A stretch of DNA of 64,000 nucleotides, taken from contig CADCJX010000012.1 of NCBI GenBank assembly GCA_902801885.1, positions 5,458-69,457 of the forward strand, read 5' to 3'. The number at the start of each line of letters is the position of its first letter. Within the stretch, counting starts at the first letter, position 1. The notes beneath the pieces were generated by a model. The model was given only the letters and a program-made list of their open reading frames with translations. It was not told where the DNA came from and searched no databases. The translations under genes were made by a program, and so were the position numbers. The stretch is from an uncultured Bacteroidia bacterium (GTDB lineage Bacteria > Bacteroidota > Bacteroidia > Bacteroidales > UBA932). This document shows positions 1 to 7,731 of this stretch, piece by piece.

Positions 1-180
1 ATGCTGATTATGAGGAGTTTTGTTTGGGAGTTGTGCGGTAATCTTAAATTAGTGTGGTATCTGCAGATCTCATTAACTGTAATTATGACTGTGGTCTTGT
101 CATTTGTTCTATCATATTTCTTATCAATGCTTTCTTATGGAAAGTATATTGTTGGTTATCAGATAAAAGGTGAGAGGTAG
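1..180 (+). CDS. C-terminal end of an integral membrane protein (partial)
   Basis: An open frame runs from the window edge to a TAG at 178-180 (59 residues visible) and stops 3 nt before the next gene. It has one long hydrophobic segment (about residues 22-45), then a short basic tail containing YGKYIVG. The ATG at position 1 is probably internal, since the frame is open to the edge. A C-terminal membrane helix with a short basic tail would fit an acyltransferase-3 (OafA-like) protein or a flippase of a polysaccharide locus, and the following genes support such a role. The fragment is too short to decide between them. Confidence 0.5.
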   Translation: MLIMRSFVWELCGNLKLVWYLQISLTVIMTVVLSFVLSYFLSMLSYGKYIVGYQIKGER

Positions 181-183
181 ATT

Positions 184-915
184 ATGATCCCTAAAGTTAT
201 CCATTACTGTTGGTTTGGAAGGAATCCTCTTCGCAAGATGGCGGTTAAATGTATCGCTAGCTGGAAGAAATACCTTCCGGAGTATGAGATTAAGGAATGG
301 AATGAGGATAATTTTGATGTGAATATCATTCCATATACCAAGGATGCCTATGCAGATGGTAAATATGCTTTCGTGAGCGATTACGCTCGTTTCTGGATAC
401 TATACCATTATGGCGGAGTGTATTTTGATACCGATGTCGAGGTAATTAAGCCGCTTGACGATATCATAGAACGTGGACCCTTCATGGGGTTGGAAATCCC
501 TGGAGAAGACTGCAAGATTGCTCCAGGTTTAGGTTTGGCAGTAGAATCTGGGAACCCGATCTATGAAACTATTCTTGAAGGATTTGAGAAGTTAAATTAT
601 CATCTTCCCGATGGTTCAAGGAATCCGTATACTATGATTCCGATGGTGACGGACATTATGAGATCGACGGGACTGAATGGTTCTGATAGTGTCCAAGATG
701 TCGATGGAATCTTTGTTTATGCTCCCGACTATTTCAACCCTCTGGATGACGCGACAGGTCGGTTGAGGATGACTGGAAATACAAGGACTATCCATTGGTT
801 TATGAAGAGTTGGATGCCGAGGGAGTCCTCCTTTATCGTATACTGTAAAAGAATGATGCGTAGACTTCTGGGTACGGGTAATTTATCTGCAATTAAAAGC
901 GTGCTAAAGAAATAG
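184..915 (+). CDS. GT32-like (OCH1-type) glycosyltransferase
   Basis: A 243-residue cytosolic glycosyltransferase. The N-terminus IPKVIHYCWFG and the block DYARFWILYHYGGVYFDTD are characteristic of the DXD-containing sugar transferase family (Gly_transf_sug). The metal- and nucleotide-sugar-binding DXD is D82-T83-D84. There is no signal peptide. It starts 3 nt after the upstream stop and ends 3 nt before the polymerase gene, so it is probably co-transcribed. It likely adds one sugar to a lipid-linked repeat unit; donor and acceptor cannot be read from the sequence. Base composition is AT-rich like the next genes. Confidence 0.85.
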   Translation: MIPKVIHYCWFGRNPLRKMAVKCIASWKKYLPEYEIKEWNEDNFDVNIIPYTKDAYADGKYAFVSDYARFWILYHYGGVYFDTDVEVIKPLDDIIERGPFMGLEIPGEDCKIAPGLGLAVESGNPIYETILEGFEKLNYHLPDGSRNPYTMIPMVTDIMRSTGLNGSDSVQDVDGIFVYAPDYFNPLDDATGRLRMTGNTRTIHWFMKSWMPRESSFIVYCKRMMRRLLGTGNLSAIKSVLKK

Positions 916-918
916 ACT

Positions 919-2022
919 ATGAGGCTATTTGATCCTTTTCTATATGAAAAAGTGCACGAGTTAATTGTACTCGCATTTACTCTATTCTATTTTTCAATTC
1001 TTCAGAAGAAAAATGCACTTAGTATTATTCAACGTAATAAAACTCAACATCTTATATTTCTTTATGCATTGTTATACATCATAGTCGTTGGCTTTCGCCC
1101 TGTATCCGTTGCATTTGGTGATACGACTGTTTATGCCAAAGGCTATGGTAACTTTAGCACAATGGTCGAAATGGGATCATTCAGCAAGGATTCCCTGTTC
1201 TACTCATTCATGTGGATCTGCTCACACTTCATGTCTGTTAATTGGTTCTTTTTTATCATTGAGATATTGTATGTTGTCCCTCTAATCGTGGCATGTTCTC
1301 GACTACTTCACAGGAACTGCGATGTAGGTTTATTATTCTGCTTGTCAGCATTCTCTTTTTTTTCATATTCGGTAAATGGTTTGAGGAATGGGGTCGCTCT
1401 TAGTCTTGTTCTTTTGGCAATTACTTTCATTGAGGGTAATATAACAGATAAGTTAATATGTGGCATCCTTTCTTTCCTTGCTATTTCAATTCATGCCTCT
1501 TCTGCGTTACCATTAGTCTGCATGTTTGTAGCTGTCTTTGTTAAGAGACCACGTGTTTTATTTTATTTTTGGGCCTTTTCAATTATTATCAGTCTGATTG
1601 TTGGTAATTCTATAGCAAATCTTTTTGTAAGCCTCGGGTTTGATGATCGTATAACAGATTTTATTCATCCTGATGTTGAAGAAGATCTTTATACTGTCAC
1701 TGGATTCCGTTGGGATTTTCTACTGTATAGTGCAGCTCCCATTTTATTAGGATGGTATATTACTATTAAAAGAAAGATTATTGATTCTACTTATTTGCTT
1801 ATTCTAGGTACTTATATCTTAGCGAATGCGTTTTGGATCATGGTAATCCGGGCAGAGTTTTCTAACCGTTTTGCATATCTTTCATGGTTCTTGTATCCTA
1901 TAGTGTTGGCCTATCCGTTGTTAAAGCTTAAGATCTGGCCTAAGACTCAAGGGAGAAAAACAGCTGTTTTAATGGCGGCACATTATGCTTTTACTTTCAT
2001 AATGGTATTCCTTCTGAAATAA
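919..2022 (+). CDS. EpsG-family polysaccharide polymerase (Wzy-like)
   Basis: A 367-residue polytopic membrane protein with roughly nine or ten hydrophobic segments. The motif VGFRPVSVAFGDTTVYA near residues 56-72 matches the conserved loop of EpsG-type polymerases (a Phe/Gly-Asp-Thr-x-x-Tyr pattern after the second helix), and the RNGVALSLVLLA block also fits. EpsG/Wzy proteins join lipid-linked repeat units on the outer face of the inner membrane. It lies between glycosyltransferase genes with 3-nt gaps on both sides. It is very AT-rich, as is common for Wzy genes. O-antigen, capsule or exopolysaccharide use cannot be separated from sequence. Confidence 0.8.
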   Translation: MRLFDPFLYEKVHELIVLAFTLFYFSILQKKNALSIIQRNKTQHLIFLYALLYIIVVGFRPVSVAFGDTTVYAKGYGNFSTMVEMGSFSKDSLFYSFMWICSHFMSVNWFFFIIEILYVVPLIVACSRLLHRNCDVGLLFCLSAFSFFSYSVNGLRNGVALSLVLLAITFIEGNITDKLICGILSFLAISIHASSALPLVCMFVAVFVKRPRVLFYFWAFSIIISLIVGNSIANLFVSLGFDDRITDFIHPDVEEDLYTVTGFRWDFLLYSAAPILLGWYITIKRKIIDSTYLLILGTYILANAFWIMVIRAEFSNRFAYLSWFLYPIVLAYPLLKLKIWPKTQGRKTAVLMAAHYAFTFIMVFLLK

Positions 2023-2025
2023 TCT

Positions 2026-2925
2026 ATGCCTTTACTCACTGTCTTTACGCCCGCCTTTAACCGGGCCCATACACTCCCACGAACCTATGGAAGTCTTCTT
2101 TTGCAAACATGTAAGGATTTCGAATGGCTGATTATTGATGACGGATCCTCCGACGGGACAAAGGATCTTGTGAGGCGATGGATTGATGACGGGAAGATTA
2201 GAATCCGCTATATCTACCAGGAAAACCAAGGGATGCACGGGGCCCATAACACGGCGTATAAGAATATCACGACGGAGCTTAACACCTGCATTGATTCCGA
2301 CGATTACATGCCATCTGATGCAGTAGAAAAGATAGTCTCATTCTGGAAGTCCCATGGTTCTGATAAATATGCTGGCATTGTCGGGCTTGATTATGCTGAA
2401 GGCGGGGGACTGATTGGGACGGAGTTCCCGGAAGGAATGACAGAAACCACACTCAATGGTTTCTACGGTAGCGGAGGAAAAGGAGACAAAAAACTTGTGT
2501 ATAGGACTGACGTAGTATTGAAATATCCTGAGTATCCACTTTTTGCGGGAGAACGGTACTTCTCACTTGGCTATAAGTATCTATTGATCGATCAGGATTA
2601 CAAGCTTCTCACAATGAATGAGCCGCTTGTTATTGTGGATTACCAGGCGGATGGCTCCAGCCTTAACATGTATCGTCAGTATTGGAATAATCCCAATGGG
2701 TTCATGTTTTTAAGGAAAGAGCACATGAGGTTGTATCATTCATTCAAGGTGCGGTTTAAGTCTTGTATCCATTATGTCTCGCATTCGATTAGGGCAGGAA
2801 GACGTGAACAGTTGTTCAATAATCCGTGCCCTTTGATGACTGTATTTGCCCTTCTCCCTGGAATCGCGTTGTATTTCAGAACACGGTACATGGTGCATCA
2901 TGGCTTGAAAATGAAGATTAGCTGA
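2026..2925 (+). CDS. GT2 family glycosyltransferase
   Basis: A 299-residue GT-A fold transferase. Near the N-terminus are TVFTPAFNRAHTLPRTYGSL and the nucleotide-binding DDGSSDGT (about residues 38-45). The metal-binding DSDD is at about residues 90-93. These are the standard GT2 landmarks. The C-terminal third contains HHGLKMK and a hydrophobic stretch that may touch the membrane. The start is 3 nt after the polymerase stop and the gene ends 1 nt before the next ATG, so it is in the same transcription unit. Donor and linkage are unknown. Confidence 0.88.
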   Translation: MPLLTVFTPAFNRAHTLPRTYGSLLLQTCKDFEWLIIDDGSSDGTKDLVRRWIDDGKIRIRYIYQENQGMHGAHNTAYKNITTELNTCIDSDDYMPSDAVEKIVSFWKSHGSDKYAGIVGLDYAEGGGLIGTEFPEGMTETTLNGFYGSGGKGDKKLVYRTDVVLKYPEYPLFAGERYFSLGYKYLLIDQDYKLLTMNEPLVIVDYQADGSSLNMYRQYWNNPNGFMFLRKEHMRLYHSFKVRFKSCIHYVSHSIRAGRREQLFNNPCPLMTVFALLPGIALYFRTRYMVHHGLKMKIS

Positions 2926-2926
2926 G

Positions 2927-4057
2927 ATGGAACCAATCAGAGTCTTGCATATCCTTCATTCCATGAACCGTGGCGGAGCGGAGAATGCTATAATGAACTA
3001 TTATCGCCATATCGACAGGAATAAGGTGCAGTTCGATTTCTTACTTACTGAACCTAAGCGATGCCAGTTCGAAGATGAGATCCTAAGCCTAGGTGGGCGA
3101 GTATTCAGAGTCCCTGTATTGACAATGAAGAATCCATTCCCATATTTAACTGGAGTGTGGCGTTCTTACAAATCTCATCCCGATTATCGTATAGTTCATT
3201 CACATACGTCGTCGAAGAGTTTTTTTCCACTATTTCTTGCTAAAAAAGCAGGAATACCAGTTAGGATATCCCATTCCCATAATACCAGATCCGAGGCTGG
3301 TTTGAGTGGTTTTTTCCGAGATTGTCTGAAGTTACCTCTGAAGAAAGTTGCTTCTCATTTCTGTGCATGTGGTGAAGAAGCAGCAATTTGGCTATATGGT
3401 CAAAAATTCTTTAACGCTGGCAAGGTCCGAATTGTTCCAAATGTTATTGAAGCAAAGGAGTTTTGTTACTCTATTGAAAGAAGAAGCGAGATAAGAAATA
3501 TGCTAGGCTTTTCAGACTCTACTGTGGTATTGGGTTGTACAGCTCGTTTTTCTCCTCAGAAGAATCATCGATTCCTGTTGAGTGTGTTTTATGAATTTAA
3601 TAAGATTATAGGTGATTCTGTGATGTTGTTGTTAGGGGGAGGAGAACTCAAATCCGAGATAGAGAGCCAGGTTAAGGAACTTGGATTAGAGGACAGAGTC
3701 TATTTTATCGGGACAGTAGCAAATGTATCAGATTATGAGCAGGCGATGGATTTCTTTTTGCTACCATCAATCAATGAGGGGATACCACTTTCTTTGATTG
3801 AAGCTCAAGTTTCTGGCTTGCGCTGTATCGTTTCTGAAGGAGTTCCACGTGAATCTGACAAAACAGGGTTGGTGTCATTCCTGTCTCTTGATGAAGGCCC
3901 TGAATATTGGGCTAGGCAAATTGCTGACAATATTGAATATCATCGAAACTCTCACCTAGATGATATCGTAAAAGCCGGTTATGATGCGCCTACATCAGCC
4001 CAAAAGTTTGAACAGTTTTATCTTGAAGCATTTAACAATCTAGGCTATGAGAACTAA
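2927..4057 (+). CDS. GT4 family glycosyltransferase
   Basis: A 376-residue GT-B fold transferase. N-terminal VLHILHSMNRGGAEN is the usual acceptor-side glycine-rich loop of GT4 (EpsF-like) enzymes. The C-terminal donor domain contains ARFSPQKNH and the EX7E-type motif INEGIPLSLIEAQ near residue 285. There is no signal peptide or membrane helix. The gene overlaps the following cytidylyltransferase by 11 nt, which suggests translational coupling. It probably acts on the cytosolic face of the inner membrane in repeat-unit assembly. Confidence 0.87.
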   Translation: MEPIRVLHILHSMNRGGAENAIMNYYRHIDRNKVQFDFLLTEPKRCQFEDEILSLGGRVFRVPVLTMKNPFPYLTGVWRSYKSHPDYRIVHSHTSSKSFFPLFLAKKAGIPVRISHSHNTRSEAGLSGFFRDCLKLPLKKVASHFCACGEEAAIWLYGQKFFNAGKVRIVPNVIEAKEFCYSIERRSEIRNMLGFSDSTVVLGCTARFSPQKNHRFLLSVFYEFNKIIGDSVMLLLGGGELKSEIESQVKELGLEDRVYFIGTVANVSDYEQAMDFFLLPSINEGIPLSLIEAQVSGLRCIVSEGVPRESDKTGLVSFLSLDEGPEYWARQIADNIEYHRNSHLDDIVKAGYDAPTSAQKFEQFYLEAFNNLGYEN

Positions 4058-4748
4058 CATTGGAGTCATTCTAGCAGGAGGAACTGGAAACAGACTTGGG
4101 GCAAGCATCCCTAAGCAGTTCCTTAAACTCGGTGACCGACGGGTAATTGAGTACACTGTTGATGCGTTTGAGAAACATCCAGGAATTCAGGAGATCGCGA
4201 TTGTTACACATCGGGAATGGAGAGATCTCGTACATGAACTGACAGAGAAGAACGGTTGGAAAAAAGTTCATCACATTCTGGATGGGGGGAATGAAAGATA
4301 TGAATCCAGCATGGCTGCTATCCGGGAGTATTCAGGGCAAGATGTTAACCTGATTCTTCATGACGCTGTCCGTCCTTTCTTATCTCAACGGATCCTTTCC
4401 GACATTTGCGAAGCATTATTGAAATATAAGGCAATAGACGTGACCGTTCCTTGTACAGACACGATCGTGGAGGTCGCTGGAGATTGCCTGGCTTCCATTC
4501 CTGACCGTTCAAAACTTAATCGTGGTCAGACTCCACAGGCTTTTCGCATCGATGTCATTAAAGATGCTTACGACCGGGCTTTGAAGGATCCTGCTTTCAA
4601 GACGTCTGATGATTGCGGAGTGGTTTGCCGCTATCGTCCTGACGTGCCTGTTTTCATCGTTCGTGGGGAGGAGAGGAATATGAAGATTACCTACCCGGAG
4701 GATCTTGCATTTTTGGAATTATTGCTCAATCAGAATGAAATCTTATAA
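4047..4748 (+). CDS. IspD/TarI-like cytidylyltransferase
   Basis: A 233-residue protein with all IspD-superfamily landmarks: the CTP loop LAGGTGNRLGASIPKQFL at the N-terminus, HDAVRPFLS near residue 107, VPCTDTIVE, and RGQTPQAF. The family makes CDP-methylerythritol (IspD, isoprenoid path) or CDP-ribitol/CDP-polyols (TarI, and human ISPD/CRPPA). Its place inside a glycosyltransferase run, overlapping a LicD gene, favours a CDP-polyol or similar donor for surface polysaccharide. No TarJ-like reductase is visible beside it, so the substrate is open. A second role in isoprenoid synthesis cannot be excluded. Confidence 0.82.
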   Translation: MRTNIGVILAGGTGNRLGASIPKQFLKLGDRRVIEYTVDAFEKHPGIQEIAIVTHREWRDLVHELTEKNGWKKVHHILDGGNERYESSMAAIREYSGQDVNLILHDAVRPFLSQRILSDICEALLKYKAIDVTVPCTDTIVEVAGDCLASIPDRSKLNRGQTPQAFRIDVIKDAYDRALKDPAFKTSDDCGVVCRYRPDVPVFIVRGEERNMKITYPEDLAFLELLLNQNEIL

Positions 4749-5646
4749 GGATCAGATGAACATGGCGGCCAGAGGCAGTTCTATTTTGAAAGAACTGTCC
4801 CTAGAGGAGTCTGCTGCTTTGAAGTCTTGCATCCTTGGCATATTCAAAGCTGTGACGGATTTGTGCAGCCGTCATGGATTGACTTATATGCTTTCTGGAG
4901 GAAGCTGTTTGGGGGCTGTCAGGCATAAGGGCTTCATCCCGTGGGATGATGACCTGGACATGATGATGCCTAGGTCTGATTATCAGACGTTATTGTCGTT
5001 GTTAGACAACGGAGAGTTAGGAGAGGGTTATTCATTCAGCTATCCTGACGGCAAGATGGAGTCTCCTGTTTCGTTCCTTAAAGTTTATAAGAATGATACG
5101 GTTCTTGTTGGGCTGACCGATGGCAAGGATTGTCCCTATCCTCAGAAAGTCTTTCTTGACGTTTTCCCTCTGGACGGTGTCCCTTCCGCTGCATTTGCCA
5201 GAAAGATCAAAGGTTTCATTGCGGATGCTCTTCGGTTCGCAGCAAATACTGTATATGACAGCCGGCCTTGGTCTGAGGTTCAGAAACAGTTTTACCAGTC
5301 CCGTCCTGAGATGATGCGTACCATCAGAAGACGTCGTTTTCTGGGGAAGATTCTGTCTGTCATTCCCCATAGGAAGTGGGTCTATTGGTTCGACCGTTTC
5401 GTCAATGATCCAAGCACTTCTGGCTATATTGGCATCCCGACAGGAAGAAAGAGATATGGTGGAGAAGTTTTCCCTGCCAAGGTCTATCTTCCAACTATTG
5501 ATGGCATGTTTGAAAGCCTGACGGTGCAACTCCCTGGCGGTTGGGATGAGTATCTCCGGAATCTATACAAGAATTATATGGAACTGCCGCCGGTCGAAAA
5601 GAGAGAAAGGCATTTTATCATCTCGATAGAATTGTGGAAAGACTAA
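4735..5646 (+). CDS. LicD family phosphotransferase
   Basis: A 303-residue LicD-superfamily protein. The diagnostic block SGGSCLGAVRHKGFIPWDDD followed by LDMMMPRSDY is near residues 48-78; its aspartates form the nucleotidyltransferase-fold active site. LicD proteins transfer phosphocholine or, in the fukutin/FKRP branch, ribitol phosphate from a CDP donor to a glycan. The ATG at 4735 was chosen; it overlaps the cytidylyltransferase end by 14 nt. An in-frame ATG 30 nt earlier would add ten unlikely residues. The overlap with a CDP-donor synthase suggests that the two gene products act in sequence. Confidence 0.87.
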   Translation: MKSYKDQMNMAARGSSILKELSLEESAALKSCILGIFKAVTDLCSRHGLTYMLSGGSCLGAVRHKGFIPWDDDLDMMMPRSDYQTLLSLLDNGELGEGYSFSYPDGKMESPVSFLKVYKNDTVLVGLTDGKDCPYPQKVFLDVFPLDGVPSAAFARKIKGFIADALRFAANTVYDSRPWSEVQKQFYQSRPEMMRTIRRRRFLGKILSVIPHRKWVYWFDRFVNDPSTSGYIGIPTGRKRYGGEVFPAKVYLPTIDGMFESLTVQLPGGWDEYLRNLYKNYMELPPVEKRERHFIISIELWKD

Positions 5647-5677
5647 TTATCATAGCTATATTAAATAATTGATTGCA

Positions 5678-6655
5678 ATGAATGATCTTGTTTCAATCAT
5701 TGTCCCTGTATACAATGCTGATCGAACATTTGGAGATTTAATTCAGTGTTTGTTCAAACAATCATATGATGAAATCGAGTATGTTTTTGTCGATGATGGT
5801 AGTACAAATGAGTGTATGGCCATCTTATCTGAAATGATAGACCGCTTCCCGCAACGCAAGGATTATGTAAGAGTGATTCACCATGGTGTAAATAAGGGGA
5901 TAGCATCATCCAGGCGGACCGGAGTGCAAGCAGCTAAGGGAACATACATACAATTTGCTGATTCGGATGATATGCTCGACTATGATATGGTATCATATAT
6001 GCATGAATTAATTTGCAACTATCATGCTGATATAGCTGTTTGCGGCTATTCGAGGGAAATGATGACTCATACAAATGAGCAATTGTCCGGTGTCTGTTTG
6101 ATGGAGCCCTATCAATGTATGAAAGATGCCCTATTTGGAGGATCTAATGCTTTGTTATGGAATAAGATGATTCGAAGACAGCTATTTCTGGACAATGAGC
6201 TTTATGCTCCAGAAGGGATGTCAAATTACGAAGATCTTAATCTTATTTACAAAGCTTTCTTTTTTGCAGAGTCTGTGGTTATATGCACTAACAAGTTTTA
6301 TCATTGGCGAGTGAATCTTTCCTCTGTATCACATAATTATTCTAAGAAAGTGGTCTCTCAAGCACCTATGCTTGTTACATCTATTAATCAGATGGAATCT
6401 TTTTTTGATAATAATAGAATCACAGATTCGGAATTAGTGGAAGGTATGATCCATTATGAAAAGCGTGTTATGATAGACTTGGCTTTGTATGGAAATCTCA
6501 CATTTCTTGAAAATAATCGTTCTCTTTTCCACCGTGTTAATTTGAATAGCATACTCCATTCTCAAGGGTTTATATGGTATGCAAATCTTATTGCATTATC
6601 ATTTAAATATAGATTGTACCCTATCTTGTGGTTTTTAAGATTTTTGCGTAAATAG
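5678..6655 (+). CDS. GT2 family glycosyltransferase
   Basis: A 325-residue GT2 transferase. It begins MNDLVSIIVPVYN, has VDDGSTN at about residue 38 and the metal-binding DSDD near residue 95. The region KMIRRQLF and SNYEDLN is typical of bacterial GT2 enzymes that handle polysaccharide repeat units. The ATG at 5678 was chosen over an upstream in-frame TTG because SIIVPVYN normally lies within the first ten residues. There is a 31-nt gap from the LicD gene. The gene is strongly AT-rich, like its downstream neighbour. Specificity is unknown. Confidence 0.86.
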   Translation: MNDLVSIIVPVYNADRTFGDLIQCLFKQSYDEIEYVFVDDGSTNECMAILSEMIDRFPQRKDYVRVIHHGVNKGIASSRRTGVQAAKGTYIQFADSDDMLDYDMVSYMHELICNYHADIAVCGYSREMMTHTNEQLSGVCLMEPYQCMKDALFGGSNALLWNKMIRRQLFLDNELYAPEGMSNYEDLNLIYKAFFFAESVVICTNKFYHWRVNLSSVSHNYSKKVVSQAPMLVTSINQMESFFDNNRITDSELVEGMIHYEKRVMIDLALYGNLTFLENNRSLFHRVNLNSILHSQGFIWYANLIALSFKYRLYPILWFLRFLRK

Positions 6656-6677
6656 TTTGCATAACAATAACCTGAAG

Positions 6678-7727
6678 ATGATAAGTGTTATTATTCCGGT
6701 ATTCAATATAACTAAGAAGCAGCATATTTTTAAAAAAGCAATTCAGTCAGTCAGGAATCAAACATTTTCCGAGTTGGAAATAATAATCGTCAATGATGGT
6801 TCTTCGGATGATTCACAAAGTTTGATCGATCAATTTAAAAGAACGGATCGTAGAGTATACTCATTGGAAAAAGAGAATGGCGGTGTAGAATCTGCGCGTA
6901 GAGAAGGTATTAAAAACGCAAGCGGTGAGTTTATCATCCATATGGATCAAGATGATCTCTATATGCCAGATGCTTTCGAAAGAATGCTTGAAATTGCAAA
7001 TTCATCAGAAGCGGACGTGGTAGTTGCAAATAATAGTAGGTTCTTCTATAATAAAAGATTACAATTTGGCAAAAAAGATACTCCTTCCCTTAAGTATGAA
7101 CAAGTGATAGACCATGACACTTTCATGTCTCATTATTACCAGTCTTTTTTTGGAATTAATGATTTCCCTGTAAACATTTGGAATAAGCTATATCGTAAAT
7201 CTTTTCTTGATTCGATACCTGAACCACCATTGACAAACTGTATCATTGAGGATTTATCATATAATATGCATGTACTCCCTTATGCCAGTCGAATAGCAGT
7301 CATCCCTGATGTTACATATCTTTATCGCTGGGGCGGCTGGACGAATCACTTCGATCCAACTGTGTTAGATACTGCAATAACCGGATACAAGTTGAAAAAG
7401 AATCTTATAGAACAGTATTCTCTTCCTTATATTAAATCAACTTCCATAGAGCTTTTAAACTATCTTAATACTTACTTCTATAACATGCTTGAGTATGAAA
7501 AGGTGTCAGATGCCACATTCAAAGTGGAAGTTAAACGAGTTCTCGGCTTCCCTGAAGTAAAGGAAGCGTGTGCAGTTGTTAAACATGGAATGGAGAGGTT
7601 TCCACATATGGATCCGATAATCAAAGGCGACATTGACGCATTGTATAAGATTGATCAAGCTGTTTTGGATAAGAATCGTCTCCGGAATGCAATGAAAAGA
7701 ATTGCGTTATTCTTTTCGAATCGATAA
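6678..7727 (+). CDS. GT2 family glycosyltransferase
   Basis: A 349-residue GT2 transferase starting MISVIIPVFN, with VNDGSSDDS near residue 37 and DQDD (a variant of the metal-binding DXD) near residue 88. The tail is basic and rich in aromatic residues. The ATG at 6678 was chosen; an in-frame TTG at 6657 would place seven Asn-rich residues ahead of the conserved strand. This is the last gene of the AT-rich block: the gene that starts 5 nt downstream is clearly richer in G and C. Confidence 0.86.
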   Translation: MISVIIPVFNITKKQHIFKKAIQSVRNQTFSELEIIIVNDGSSDDSQSLIDQFKRTDRRVYSLEKENGGVESARREGIKNASGEFIIHMDQDDLYMPDAFERMLEIANSSEADVVVANNSRFFYNKRLQFGKKDTPSLKYEQVIDHDTFMSHYYQSFFGINDFPVNIWNKLYRKSFLDSIPEPPLTNCIIEDLSYNMHVLPYASRIAVIPDVTYLYRWGGWTNHFDPTVLDTAITGYKLKKNLIEQYSLPYIKSTSIELLNYLNTYFYNMLEYEKVSDATFKVEVKRVLGFPEVKEACAVVKHGMERFPHMDPIIKGDIDALYKIDQAVLDKNRLRNAMKRIALFFSNR

Positions 7728-7731
7728 TTTC

